Positions 52,233 to 60,939 of a stretch of 64,000 nt of DNA are shown piece by piece. Within the stretch, counting starts at the first letter, position 1. Each line of letters begins with the position of its first letter. The position numbers and the translations under genes were made by a program. The DNA is from Leptospira paudalimensis (GTDB lineage: Bacteria > Spirochaetota > Leptospiria > Leptospirales > Leptospiraceae): positions 124,231 through 188,230 of the forward strand of contig NZ_JAMQPR010000001.1 of the NCBI RefSeq assembly GCF_026151345.1, in the 5' to 3' direction. The notes under the pieces were generated by a model. It was not told the DNA's origin. It made no database searches and saw nothing but the letters and a program-made list of their open reading frames with translations.

Positions 52233-54665
52233 ATGATTTTCAGAGTCTCCTTCTCATCTATCCAAAAATCTTTTTCTGCCACAGTAAAATTTTGTCGTTA
52301 TCCCTTAATTTTTGGATTGGTTCTCCTCTTCACCTCTTCCTGTCACTTGGAACTCTCCCCAACCTTACTTGCAAAAGATGGTGTTTTGGATGGCCGGAAT
52401 CTGAAATTGGCAACGGACACAGTGAACCTAATTGGGAAGTGGGAATTTTACTGGAATGAATTTTTAGAACCAAACACTCCTTCTCCCAACAATCGATCTT
52501 TTATGCAAGTGGGTGTTCCTTGGTTTTCCCAACACAATGAAGATGGGGAAGATTATCCAAGTTTTGGTTATGCTACCTATCGATTGACAATCCTTTTGCC
52601 TGAAGGTGAATCCAACCAAGAACCATACGCTCTCCTTGTGCCTGTACTCCATAGTGCTTACAAAATATACGCAAACGGGACATTGGTCGCTGAAAATGGA
52701 TCCATTGGAAAAAATAGTGAAACTCATGTTCCATCTTTTCATACCAAAATTGTCCCCATATTAAATGCTAAAGAAAAAGTAGATTTGGTGATCCATATAT
52801 CCAACTACTCCCATAAATTCGCAGGGATTCATGGGATCATTCGATTTGGTAAATTACAGAATATAATCCAGGTTTGGAACAATTACCATTCTGCTTCTTG
52901 TATCATTTTAATTTTTATGGGAATCCTATCCATCTATCATGCGTTAGTGTATTTAATCAATCGATCAGAAAAAAATGCATTACGAATGTCATTTGTTTAT
53001 TTGGGAATTTTGATTCTCAGTGCTACATTAACAGAAACAAGAATCCTCTTTAACTTTTTTTCTGATGACTACTGTATCCCTTTGTTTCGGTTTTCAAGAA
53101 TTGGTTTTGTGATCGTTTTGTTTTTTGGCGGGAGTGTTTTAATAAATTTAGCGCAAATGCGTATCTTTAAGAAAATGTTAGTGTTATTGAAGGTATACTC
53201 ACTTACATTTCTTTTGGTTTCAATACTAACACCTGTAAAACATTTAGCTTTAGTTAGTTATTATTTTGAATATCTTTCTGCGATTTTTGTTCTGATAGGT
53301 TTGTTTTCGGTTTCACTCGCTTTGTATTTCCAAAGAAAAGAAAGTAAATTGTATTTTTTTAGTTTGTTTCTCGCAGTATTAGGTGGTGTCATTGATATCA
53401 TTTTAATTTCCCATCCTAATTTTGGGTTTAGGCCAATGGGATTATTTTCTTTGTATTTTTTTATCATTCCACAAACACTTGGTGTGACATTTGGACTCGT
53501 ACGTGTTTACAAACGATCTGAGTCTATCTCGAAAGAACTTTACAAAAGAAAAGAAGCACTTGAGAAAAAAGTCAAAGCCCGTACTGCAGAATTGGAAAAG
53601 GCAAACCGATGGAAGGCTAATTTTGTTTCCTTAATTTCGCATGACCTACGTTCGCCGCTCAATAGTGTGAACCAAATTTTAGATGTAATCGATTTTAGTT
53701 TTAGTGAAACATCAGAAGAGGAAAAAAAGAAATTTTTAGAGATTTGTAAAACTGGTGTGACCCAATCTATAAAAATGTTGGAACAACTTTTGGATGTAAG
53801 TCGATTTGATGCATTTGGAACCAAACTGATGCAAACTCGGTTTTCAGTGAATGAGTTGTTAAACGAAATCATTGAATCAGTGGAACCATTGGCAACATTG
53901 AAAGGAATTCGAATCCAAAAAGACACTCCCATCCAAGCAGAAATCATTGCAGATCGAACTTTGATCGGAGAAGTGTTTAAAAATATCCTTACAAACTCCA
54001 TTAAATATTCATATCTCAATTCTGAAGTTTGGGTAGGTGTTTCTTTCAAAGGGAAATGGCTTTCTGTTGAAATTCGTGATCGTGGCCTTGGAATGAGTGA
54101 AGAACAAATCCATAAATTAACAGGCGAAGAAAATATCAAAAGTACACCAGGAACTGCAGGCGAACGTGGAACTGGGCTTGGTTTACAGTTATGTACAAAT
54201 ATACTAGAAGCCCATTTTGGAAAACTGAGGATTAAATCAGTACTTGGTGTCGGTTCCTCATTTGAGATTTCGTTATCTAGAAGTAACAAATCGGTTTTAC
54301 TTGTAGATGATTCAGGTAATTTTAGATCTGATTTAGCAGAGGTAATGCGAAGGAACCAATGGATTGTAATTGAAGCGGGGAATGGGGAAGAAGCTCTTTC
54401 TCATTTGGCAAGGATCACTCCATCACTCATCATTACTGACTTACACATGCCAGGAATGAATGGAATTTCTTTGATTCATGAATGGGAAGGAAAACGAAAT
54501 CAAAACCAAAAAATTCCAATCATTTTGATAAGTTCCGATGCACCTCTTTCTGGCGGAAATTCCTTTCTTGAGGAAGAGGGTTTGGAAACAATCGTATCTG
54601 CTTATTTATCGAAAATGTACAAAGCAGAAGATTTGTGCCAACAGATCGAAATGAATTTAGTTTAA
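52233..54665 (+). CDS. Hybrid histidine kinase with 7TMR-DISM sensor
   Basis: An 810-residue membrane sensor kinase. The N-terminus is a leader ending near Cys37 (LFTSSC), then the extracytoplasmic 7TMR-DISMED2 beta domain (about 55-205, WEFYWNEFL, PSFGYATYRLTI), seven membrane helices (about 210-420), and a coiled coil (about 425-460). HisKA follows with His470 in SHDLRSPLN, HATPase with RGLGMS and GTGLGLQL, and a C-terminal receiver with Asp736 in ITDLHMPG. 7TMR-DISM sensors often read carbohydrates or small molecules. It lies head-to-head with the NarL regulator, which may be its output. Confidence 0.93.
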   Translation: MIFRVSFSSIQKSFSATVKFCRYPLIFGLVLLFTSSCHLELSPTLLAKDGVLDGRNLKLATDTVNLIGKWEFYWNEFLEPNTPSPNNRSFMQVGVPWFSQHNEDGEDYPSFGYATYRLTILLPEGESNQEPYALLVPVLHSAYKIYANGTLVAENGSIGKNSETHVPSFHTKIVPILNAKEKVDLVIHISNYSHKFAGIHGIIRFGKLQNIIQVWNNYHSASCIILIFMGILSIYHALVYLINRSEKNALRMSFVYLGILILSATLTETRILFNFFSDDYCIPLFRFSRIGFVIVLFFGGSVLINLAQMRIFKKMLVLLKVYSLTFLLVSILTPVKHLALVSYYFEYLSAIFVLIGLFSVSLALYFQRKESKLYFFSLFLAVLGGVIDIILISHPNFGFRPMGLFSLYFFIIPQTLGVTFGLVRVYKRSESISKELYKRKEALEKKVKARTAELEKANRWKANFVSLISHDLRSPLNSVNQILDVIDFSFSETSEEEKKKFLEICKTGVTQSIKMLEQLLDVSRFDAFGTKLMQTRFSVNELLNEIIESVEPLATLKGIRIQKDTPIQAEIIADRTLIGEVFKNILTNSIKYSYLNSEVWVGVSFKGKWLSVEIRDRGLGMSEEQIHKLTGEENIKSTPGTAGERGTGLGLQLCTNILEAHFGKLRIKSVLGVGSSFEISLSRSNKSVLLVDDSGNFRSDLAEVMRRNQWIVIEAGNGEEALSHLARITPSLIITDLHMPGMNGISLIHEWEGKRNQNQKIPIILISSDAPLSGGNSFLEEEGLETIVSAYLSKMYKAEDLCQQIEMNLV

Positions 54666-55199
54666 CAAACGTTCCATGTGATTTTTGATATGGAGAGTAT
54701 GGGCTACGTCATATTCTTCCTTAGTAAGATCTCCATATGCAAAATGAGGTCGTAAAGATGACTCTGGTGTTTTGGAAAAAAGTTCAATTGCTTGTAACAA
54801 TCTTTTGGCACCTACTTTGATTTCAGTTGCATTATTAATTTCTTCAGCACCAGGAATCGGTTCTTCCAATCCATGGTTCATTTTGTTTTTAAAAGCAAAA
54901 ACAGAAAAAGCAATTTTTCCCACGGACCCTCGGAAGAGAGAAGATTTCATTTCCGGGTATCCCTTCATTGAAAATTCAATACTTTGAGCGCAGTGGGCAA
55001 ACATCTTACCAACTGACCAATTCCCTTGTAATTTTAATTCGGTGGGTTTTGTTAGATATGCAGAAACCAGTGATTTGTAATCTTCCAAATCTTCTGCTTC
55101 TAACCAAGGAGATGTAACATCATTTGATTCTCCGAATAATGGAAGCTGTGCGATGCTAATTGTAAGAGCAGTTCGTTTGATAAATTCTCTACGTTTCAT
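54657..55199 (-). CDS. DUF1569 protein with Tat-type signal
   Basis: A protein of about 180 residues starting MKRREFIKRT, a twin-arginine-like leader (RRxFIK) with a hydrophobic stretch ending near FGES. The rest has DUF1569 features (LQGNWSVGKMFAHCAQSIEFSMKGYP, FAYGDLTKEEYDVAHTLHIKNHMERLL), a DinB-like four-helix fold often metal-bound. The second ATG (55199) is used, as GAGG stands eight bases upstream. Its 3' end overlaps the hybrid kinase gene by 9 bases on the other strand. Tat export would suit a pre-folded metal protein. Confidence 0.75.
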   Translation of the reverse strand: MKRREFIKRTALTISIAQLPLFGESNDVTSPWLEAEDLEDYKSLVSAYLTKPTELKLQGNWSVGKMFAHCAQSIEFSMKGYPEMKSSLFRGSVGKIAFSVFAFKNKMNHGLEEPIPGAEEINNATEIKVGAKRLLQAIELFSKTPESSLRPHFAYGDLTKEEYDVAHTLHIKNHMERLLN

Positions 55200-55201
55200 A
55201 T

Positions 55202-55939
55202 TCATTTACCTCTGAGTGTAATTGGTTTTTCCGACTTGGAACGTAATTTCATATTCAAAAATTCTACGATCACGGAAAAACTCATCGCAAAATAGATATA
55301 TCCTTTCGGGATATGAAACCTGAGTCCTTCACCTAATAAAGCCACACCAATTAAAATCAAAAAACTAAGTGCAAGGATTTTGATGGTAGGGTGTCTGTCT
55401 ACAAAGTCAGAGATACTCCCACTCGATAATAACATAAATCCAACAGATAAAACCACAGCTGTGATCATCACACCAAGTTGGTCTGTCATTCCAACAGCGG
55501 TGATCACTGAATCCAATGAAAATACAACATCCAAAATCAAAATTTGAAGGATCACTTGGGTGAAAGAAATTTGTTTTTTGGAATCATCACCGACAATTGA
55601 GTCACCTTCCAATTTGTGATGGATTTCGGTTGTCGACTTTGCAATGAGAAAAAGTCCACCTAAAATTAGGATGATGTCTCTGCCACTGATTGTTTGTTCT
55701 AAGATTGTAAATAGGGGAGTGGTGAGTTTCATGATAAACGATAAGGAAAATAAAAGTAAAATTCTTGTTCCCATCGCAAGTATCAATCCAATTTGCCTTG
55801 CTTTTTTTTGTTTGGTTTTGGGTAACCTGGCAGAAAGGATCGAAATGAAAATGATGTTATCAATGCCCAAAACAATTTCTAAAGAGGTTAAGGTGAGTAG
55901 GGCAAGCCAAAGTGCTGGATCGGAAAGAAATACTATCAT
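55202..55939 (-). CDS. TerC-family integral membrane protein
   Basis: A 245-residue protein with seven to nine hydrophobic helices and the TerC signature: the segment SLEIVLGIDNIIF near the N-terminus and DVVFSLDSVITAVGMTDQ, each with conserved membrane acidic residues. TerC/Alx-like proteins are linked to tellurite resistance and manganese export in model bacteria. The ATG at 55939 starts MIVFLSDPALW. It lies 18 bases after the GT-C-like gene on the same strand, and its stop is 2 bases before the DUF1569 gene, so these three may be cotranscribed. Confidence 0.92.
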   Translation of the reverse strand: MIVFLSDPALWLALLTLTSLEIVLGIDNIIFISILSARLPKTKQKKARQIGLILAMGTRILLLFSLSFIMKLTTPLFTILEQTISGRDIILILGGLFLIAKSTTEIHHKLEGDSIVGDDSKKQISFTQVILQILILDVVFSLDSVITAVGMTDQLGVMITAVVLSVGFMLLSSGSISDFVDRHPTIKILALSFLILIGVALLGEGLRFHIPKGYIYFAMSFSVIVEFLNMKLRSKSEKPITLRGK

Positions 55940-55957
55940 GACACGACCCAAACTGAT

Positions 55958-57445
55958 CTAAGGAAAACTAGAATCAATCGAATTCTTGGGTTTAGATTTT
56001 ACTTCGTGTTCATTTCTTCGAAAAAAATACCAACCTTCACATTCCCTTGTGATGGTAACATCCTTCCAGTCTTTCAAATTTTCTTTGTTTTCCGTCACAC
56101 CCCAAGGAAACGAATCAAACGTTTGGTTTTTGAAATCACCATCCCAAGTGGTATTGGCAATCCAAGGGTAGTACACACCGTCTTTTGTGAAAGGGACGAG
56201 AGTCCACTGTTTGTTAGAAAATGCATAACTGTATTTGATTGGCCAGTAGGTGGCGGCACCCGGAATTTTTTGATCAAATTCTGACAAACACTCCATTCTG
56301 TGATTTCGTTTTCCTTCACCTTCTCTCACTTTGGCGACAAGTTCCGAATGTTTTCCGAGATAAAATAAAAAACAAGCAACATACAACACAATCGGAATTC
56401 CAAATCGGAAGAAGGGAATCCGTTCCAAAATCCGAGAGCTAAAAAATAAAATTCCAAAAGGCAAAAAATACAGATAACGTATGTTAAGTTCTGTTTCGAT
56501 GAGGAATAAAAAAAATACAGTGATGTAAGGGGATAAAAACAAAATCAAATCAAGTAGGAAATCCCTCTTTTGATTCCTTACAAGTGAAATGAAGAGGTAA
56601 AAAATTCCGATCACCAAATACCATTGGAACCATTCCGAGAGGAGAGGTTGTTTGGAAACGGATTGTACGAGACCTTGCCAAACTACATTTGGATCTAAGA
56701 CAATGGAATGAAAGGTAGAATTGAGTTTGGAGAGTAACTGTATATTGTCTGTGCTGATAATTCCAATTCCGAAAAAACGAAGTCCTTTCCCAATGGATTT
56801 TGCAAGCAACATTCCCGCAAGACCGATGCTCAATGGTCCAAGGCTTTTCCATCGTAAATGAAGGACAGCATAACAAATCAAAAAGGGAGCGATATTGACA
56901 AAAAACCAATACTCTGAAACCCAAACCATTGTCATGAGGAATAACAATGGAAACCAAACCTTACCATTTGTTTGTTTCCATTGTTCTAATAAAACCAAAG
57001 TCCAGGTTGCAAAGAAAAAGATCATGGCATGGAAACCCGGCAAATAAAATTGCCCAAATAAATTGGGATCGTACCCTGCTAAAACCAAAAACCCAAGTGC
57101 CACTAAATAGGAATATTGTTTTGGCATTCCCAATTGTTTCGCTAAATAAAAGGGCAATACAAAGGAAATAAATCCAAAAACCAAATGGAACCCATACACA
57201 GAGGGAACCAAAGGAAATAACAGAAGTGCTATTAAAATCTCTGGAAAAAGATAGGTACATGGCGGAAGGTTCCAACCACGAATGCCAGCAAATCCCCCAG
57301 TCCAAACATCCCGTGCAAACAAATAGGGATATAAAACATCACTATCCGTTCCTTCACCTAAATGGTTTTCATACACAACATCGTAGAACAGATGAAAGCT
57401 GGCAAAAAGAACCAAAAGGAAAAGGATCGGCTTTAGAAATCTCAT
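55958..57445 (-). CDS. GT-C-like polytopic membrane protein
   Basis: A 495-residue protein with about 10-12 hydrophobic segments and a soluble C-terminal domain of about 130 residues. The first extracytoplasmic loop has acidic and aromatic residues (NHLGEGTDSDVLYPYLFARDVW) in the place where GT-C enzymes bind the polyprenyl-phosphate sugar donor, so a glycosyltransferase is plausible; the family is not certain. Its start overlaps the stop of the rluA-like gene by one base (TGATG), so the two are coupled. A similar but unrelated-looking copy is at 36898-38169. Confidence 0.65.
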   Translation of the reverse strand: MRFLKPILFLLVLFASFHLFYDVVYENHLGEGTDSDVLYPYLFARDVWTGGFAGIRGWNLPPCTYLFPEILIALLLFPLVPSVYGFHLVFGFISFVLPFYLAKQLGMPKQYSYLVALGFLVLAGYDPNLFGQFYLPGFHAMIFFFATWTLVLLEQWKQTNGKVWFPLLFLMTMVWVSEYWFFVNIAPFLICYAVLHLRWKSLGPLSIGLAGMLLAKSIGKGLRFFGIGIISTDNIQLLSKLNSTFHSIVLDPNVVWQGLVQSVSKQPLLSEWFQWYLVIGIFYLFISLVRNQKRDFLLDLILFLSPYITVFFLFLIETELNIRYLYFLPFGILFFSSRILERIPFFRFGIPIVLYVACFLFYLGKHSELVAKVREGEGKRNHRMECLSEFDQKIPGAATYWPIKYSYAFSNKQWTLVPFTKDGVYYPWIANTTWDGDFKNQTFDSFPWGVTENKENLKDWKDVTITRECEGWYFFRRNEHEVKSKPKNSIDSSFP

Positions 57446-58383
57446 CAGTAACTAGGGCATTTGCGTTCAAAGATCTTAAATCGTTCAGGAAACTCAAGTT
57501 CCACAACAATTCGTTTGTCTGGTACAAAGGGATGAGGAAAATCTAATTTTTTGGCAAAGAGAAGGAGTCCGTATTGTGTGTAATCCTTTGCAGACCGTGA
57601 GTACAAACTGTCCCCCACGACTGGGCATCCTATTTTTGCCATATGAACACGGATTTGGTGGGTTCGCCCCGTTTCAAGACCGAGTTTCATCAAACTAAAC
57701 TTTCGCCCTGTTTGTGTTTGTACAATTTTTTCTGTTTTGTAATGGGTGATGGCCATTCTCCCATCTTCTCGTACACACATCTTCACACGTTCGACGGGGT
57801 GGCGACCAATCGGCATACTAATCGTCCCTTCGGCTTCCACTGGTGCTTGTAACACCCAAGCATAGTACGTTTTATCCACAAGACGATCTTGGAAGAGTTT
57901 GGATAAGGCAGCATGGGCTCTGTCTGTTTTGGCAATGATGAGAACCCCTTCTGTTGGTTTGTCCAAACGATGGACAATACCTGGACGGCGTTCACCACCA
58001 GTGCCAGAAAGATTCTTAAATTGGTGGAGGAGTCCATTCACAAGAGAAGGCGAGTCGTCACCCGGTCCACTGTGGCAAGCGATCCCCGCTTTTTTGTGGA
58101 TGACCATAAACTCTTCTTCATCATACAAAACAGGGATATCCATCGGGATGGGTTCCAATCGAGAAGGTGGTCTTGCGATGACATCCACCACATACTCTTC
58201 TCCTAAAGTCACCTTATAACCGTTTTTATGGACGGTTTGGTCCTTTGTTTTGTTTGTCACAAAGCCAGAATCGATCCATTTTTGAACGGTTGAACGGCTA
58301 AGATCGTCTCCAGCGTTGTCTTTTAGGAAAACGTCTAAGCGACTTTGGTCATAATCTTCGGAAACAGTTACAAATATTTGCAT
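57445..58383 (-). CDS. RluA-family 23S/tRNA pseudouridine synthase
   Basis: A 312-residue protein: N-terminal S4-like RNA-binding region (about 13-70; LDVFLKDNAGDDLSRSTVQKWIDSGFV), then the pseudouridine synthase domain with catalytic Asp141 in VHRLDKPTEG. It isomerises uridine to pseudouridine in structured RNA. The S4 domain and size fit RluD-type enzymes, but the exact rRNA or tRNA site cannot be read from the sequence. It starts the operon continuing with the GT-C-like and TerC genes. Confidence 0.92.
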   Translation of the reverse strand: MQIFVTVSEDYDQSRLDVFLKDNAGDDLSRSTVQKWIDSGFVTNKTKDQTVHKNGYKVTLGEEYVVDVIARPPSRLEPIPMDIPVLYDEEEFMVIHKKAGIACHSGPGDDSPSLVNGLLHQFKNLSGTGGERRPGIVHRLDKPTEGVLIIAKTDRAHAALSKLFQDRLVDKTYYAWVLQAPVEAEGTISMPIGRHPVERVKMCVREDGRMAITHYKTEKIVQTQTGRKFSLMKLGLETGRTHQIRVHMAKIGCPVVGDSLYSRSAKDYTQYGLLLFAKKLDFPHPFVPDKRIVVELEFPERFKIFERKCPSY

Positions 58384-58442
58384 TTTCGGTTGTTATCTAA
58401 TGAAAAGAACTAAACTATGGAAACATTAAGGTAGGTCAACTG

Positions 58443-59012
58443 ATGAAAAAAGGATTTTTTTTAAGCCTCATCCTCCTCGTAGGTCTTTCTATTTCATTCA
58501 CGAACTGTTCGTCTTCTGAAGAAAAAGAAACTCCAAAAGATACAACGTCCACAACTACGGACAACACAACGGGAGTTGCTTCCAGAGATCTCAATGGAGC
58601 TCTTTTGGACGAAATCAACGTAGCACTCAAAGACTACCGTTACCCAGATGGCGTTCGTCGCAGAGGATTTAGCTACAAACAAGCAGACATCCAAGCAGAA
58701 GATTTCAAAACTTGGGCAAAAGACAATGTTGCTTACATCAAAGACGCTCTTGCAAAACTTCCTGATAGTTATGCAATCGAAATCACTGGCCATGCAGATG
58801 CATCTGGTCCAGAAGAAGCGGAAGGTGCTAAAAAAGGAAACGGTTACTACTCACAAATCCGTTCTGATGCTGTAAAAGCAGCTCTTGTGAAACAAGGGAT
58901 CCCTGCAGAAAGAATCGTCACTAAAGCAGCTGGTTCTTCTAAACCAATTTCTGGTTTTGATGAAAAAGACGCGATCAACCGTCGTGTGACTTTCCAAGTT
59001 GTTTCTAAATAA
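58443..59012 (+). CDS. loa22: Loa22-type OmpA-domain lipoprotein
   Basis: A 189-residue lipoprotein (lipobox SFTNC, Cys22), a Thr/Glu-rich linker to about residue 45, then RYPDGVRRRGFSYKQAD and an OmpA-like peptidoglycan-binding domain (about 95-187) with ITGHADASGPEEAEGAKKGN, IRSDAVKAALVKQGIPAERIVTKAAGSS and NRRVTFQV. This matches what I know of the leptospiral surface lipoprotein Loa22, important for virulence in pathogenic species, so it also dates the window to that genus. AAGG precedes the start. An intrinsic terminator follows. The assignment is from remembered sequence similarity. Confidence 0.9.
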   Translation: MKKGFFLSLILLVGLSISFTNCSSSEEKETPKDTTSTTTDNTTGVASRDLNGALLDEINVALKDYRYPDGVRRRGFSYKQADIQAEDFKTWAKDNVAYIKDALAKLPDSYAIEITGHADASGPEEAEGAKKGNGYYSQIRSDAVKAALVKQGIPAERIVTKAAGSSKPISGFDEKDAINRRVTFQVVSK

Positions 59013-59050
59013 GAAATTCGATTTTCTTACCTAGAGACCTTTCTCTAATA

Positions 59051-59077
59051 AAAGCCCACCTCTTGGTGGGTTTTTTT
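59051..59077 (+). terminator. Intrinsic terminator after loa22
   Basis: CCCACC (59055-59060) and GGTGGG (59065-59070) pair with a TCTT loop, with AAAG/TTTT extending the stem, followed by TTTTTTT. It is a textbook terminator 40 bases after the loa22 stop. Confidence 0.88.
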
Positions 59078-59126
59078 ATGTCTGGAAAATGGGTTCGCTA
59101 AATTCGAATGGATAGTTAAAAATTTT

Positions 59127-59233
59127 GGGCGCCTCGCAATGGTTATGCGAATCAAAATTTTACGATCACCGACCGCGCTATCCGCTCCAATCTTTCCCTC
59201 ACGGGAAAGGATTTCCGCTTCTATCGCTGGCGC
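59127..59233 (+). repeat. Dispersed repeat, family 1 copy in + orientation
   Basis: It is bounded by GGGCGCC (59127) and GGCGC (59229). It contains TCGCA/TGCGA arms (59134-59150), and a hairpin CTTTCCC/GGGAAAG (59192-59209, loop TCAC) followed by GGATTTCCGCT. The reverse-complement copy at 32122-32190 keeps the flanks and the GGATTTCCGCT block but has the stem CTTTG/CAAAG. Both arms change together, so base-pairing is conserved while sequence is not. Confidence 0.65.
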
Positions 59234-59250
59234 TGAGGGGATAACTTAGC

Positions 59251-59790
59251 ATGTCAGACACAAGATTACAATGGATCAAAAAGGGTTATGAATTCGTCTC
59301 TATTCATGGATTTGAAGCATTAAAAATTGAAAAACTAGCAAAAATATTAGATAAACCAAAATCTTCCTTTTACTATTTATTTGTAGATTTGGAAAATTTT
59401 ACTAAGTATTTGTCAGAATATCATTTACAGCAGTGTTTTATCGTCTCTCAAAAAGAATCATCCTGTGAATCGATTGATCCCGGTTTAGTTGAAATTTTAA
59501 CAGAACATAAAATAGATCTATTGTTTAACAAACAATTAAGAATCAATCGTCACAATCCTAGATTCAATGAAATTATAATTAAGACAGATGAAGTTGTAAT
59601 AATACCTTTTTTGAGCATTTGGAAAAAAGACTTAGGATTAGAAATGTCTGAGTCTCAATGGAATGGATTATTCTCTTTAGCATTGGAAAATTTTTATCTT
59701 CAAATTCATTTTGAAATTTTAACAGAGTTTTGGTTAAGAGAATATTTTTCTAAATTGAAATCAGTAATATTGAGTATCGCTGGCAAATAA
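59251..59790 (+). CDS. TetR-like transcriptional regulator
   Basis: A 179-residue protein. Residues about 8-50 have the TetR HTH pattern (GYEFVSIHGFEALKIEKLAKILDKPKSSFYYLFVDLENFTKYLSEYHL). The C-terminal ligand domain is helical, acidic/aromatic and unassigned. The ATG follows the family 1 repeat at 18 bases, with no clear RBS (ATAACTTAGC). A perfect 14-bp palindrome spans its stop codon, and a small membrane protein follows at 110 bases, suggesting the regulator controls that gene. Confidence 0.8.
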   Translation: MSDTRLQWIKKGYEFVSIHGFEALKIEKLAKILDKPKSSFYYLFVDLENFTKYLSEYHLQQCFIVSQKESSCESIDPGLVEILTEHKIDLLFNKQLRINRHNPRFNEIIIKTDEVVIIPFLSIWKKDLGLEMSESQWNGLFSLALENFYLQIHFEILTEFWLREYFSKLKSVILSIAGK

Positions 59791-59818
59791 TCACTGTACG
59801 ATACCGTACAGTGATTAT
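59787..59818. promoter_or_regulatory. Perfect 14-bp palindrome, likely TetR operator
   Basis: ATAATCACTGTACG and CGTACAGTGATTAT are perfect arms around ATAC. The stop codon TAA (59788-59790) lies inside the left arm. The CTGTAC...GTACAG core resembles TetR-type operators. No T-tract follows, so a terminator role is less likely. It sits between the tetR-like gene and the membrane-protein gene at 59901, whose promoter it may control. Confidence 0.65.
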
Positions 59819-59900
59819 CCAAAGGATCATTAATATTCGATTGAGAATTTTTCGGAAATTTTTCCAAATGAGTTTATAAATTTAAAATAAAAGGATTTTT

Positions 59901-60320
59901 ATGACTCTTGAATTTCAAAAATTTTATCTTAAGGTAACGGCTGTCGTCATCGCTTTGTTTGCTCCTGTATTCTTTTTGGGAACTATGCCGGAAACCTCTG
60001 AGCTTGCTAGACTAACATTAGATTTGTTGAGTTGGCCGATTGATGGAAATACAACTTATTCATCGCCTGATACAAGATTTTTATCGGCATTGACCGGTGG
60101 ATTTTTATTGGGATGGGGAGTGAATGTATGGATGTTGACTCATTTCGTTTATGATAAAGCTCCAAATGAAGTGAGAATCTCTGTACTAATTGGTTTGATT
60201 TCATGGTTTTTGTTGGATAGCGCTGGCTCAATAACATCAGGAAATATTTCGAATGCAATTTTTAATATCTTTGTATTGTTAGTTGCTGTTGGACCTTTAT
60301 GGGTATCCGCTAAAAAGTAA
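59901..60320 (+). CDS. Four-helix membrane protein of unknown function
   Basis: A 139-residue protein with four hydrophobic segments (about 8-28, 62-80, 95-112, 118-135), so it is a small integral membrane protein. No family recognised. AAAAGGA lies seven bases before the ATG. It is immediately downstream of the tetR-like gene and its palindrome, so it is the obvious candidate target. Efflux or stress function is a guess by analogy with TetR-controlled genes. Confidence 0.65.
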   Translation: MTLEFQKFYLKVTAVVIALFAPVFFLGTMPETSELARLTLDLLSWPIDGNTTYSSPDTRFLSALTGGFLLGWGVNVWMLTHFVYDKAPNEVRISVLIGLISWFLLDSAGSITSGNISNAIFNIFVLLVAVGPLWVSAKK

Positions 60321-60330
60321 TTCCATTTGT

Positions 60331-60358
60331 CTTCTTTTCGAAGATTAGCGAAGAGAAG
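60331..60358 (+). terminator. Imperfect hairpin after membrane-protein gene
   Basis: CTTCTTTTCG and CGAAGAGAAG pair over 10 bp with one G-U and an 8-base loop, 10 bases after the stop. There is no clear T-tract, so it is a weak terminator candidate only. Confidence 0.35.
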
Positions 60359-60448
60359 GCTTAATCTCCGAATGTATTTTGGAAATTAAATGAACAAAAT
60401 TTTCAAAAAATAATTTCATGATTTTCATCCTTAATCCATAATTTCAAT

Positions 60449-60898
60449 ATGATTCAGACAATCGAAGAATACATTGCGTCTTTACCGGACGGCAAAAAAG
60501 AATCTTTTCTCAAATTGCGAAGTGTCGTGAAAAAAAATCTGCCAAAAGGATTTGAAGAGACCTTCCAATACAATATGATTGGGTATGTGGTTCCTAAAAA
60601 AACGTATCCCGCTGGATACCATGCCAACCCAGAACTTGCACTACCGTTTCTCCACATTGCTGTCCAAAAAAGTGGACTAGCGATGTATCATATGGGGATT
60701 TATGCGGATCCAACTCTCTTAAAATGGTTCCAAACGGAATACCCAAAACATTCTCATTCCAAATTGGATATGGGGAAAAGTTGCATTCGGTTCAAAAAAT
60801 TGGAAGACATCCCTTGGAAACTCATTGGTGAACTTGTTTCCAAAATGAATCCTAATGACTGGATACGAGTTTACGAAAAAAATACATTTTCAAGTTGA
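60449..60898 (+). CDS. DUF1801 (YdhG/YjhX-like) protein
   Basis: A 149-residue soluble protein that matches the DUF1801 pattern: YIASLPDGKKESFLKLRSVVKK near the N-terminus, then ETFQYNMIGYVVPKKTYPAGYH, LPFLHIAVQKSGLAMYHMGIYA and a C-terminal helix. The family is widespread, of unknown biochemistry, and sometimes called iron-chaperone-like (YdhG). It has a single ATG at 60449 with no strong RBS and stands alone. Confidence 0.88.
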   Translation: MIQTIEEYIASLPDGKKESFLKLRSVVKKNLPKGFEETFQYNMIGYVVPKKTYPAGYHANPELALPFLHIAVQKSGLAMYHMGIYADPTLLKWFQTEYPKHSHSKLDMGKSCIRFKKLEDIPWKLIGELVSKMNPNDWIRVYEKNTFSS

Positions 60899-60939
60899 TT
60901 TCAATTCTCAAACTCCTAGTTTGAAAAAAGTGATGTTTT

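Noticed and set aside
55986..58206. Several long plus-strand ORFs opposite the GT-C-like and RluA genes.
   Set aside because: They are out-of-phase shadows of well-supported minus-strand genes and have no family motif or RBS.
59127..59250. Possible integron attC site.
   Set aside because: No integrase or array of cassettes in the window; the ends do not match the R box pattern well, and the same repeat occurs outside such a context.
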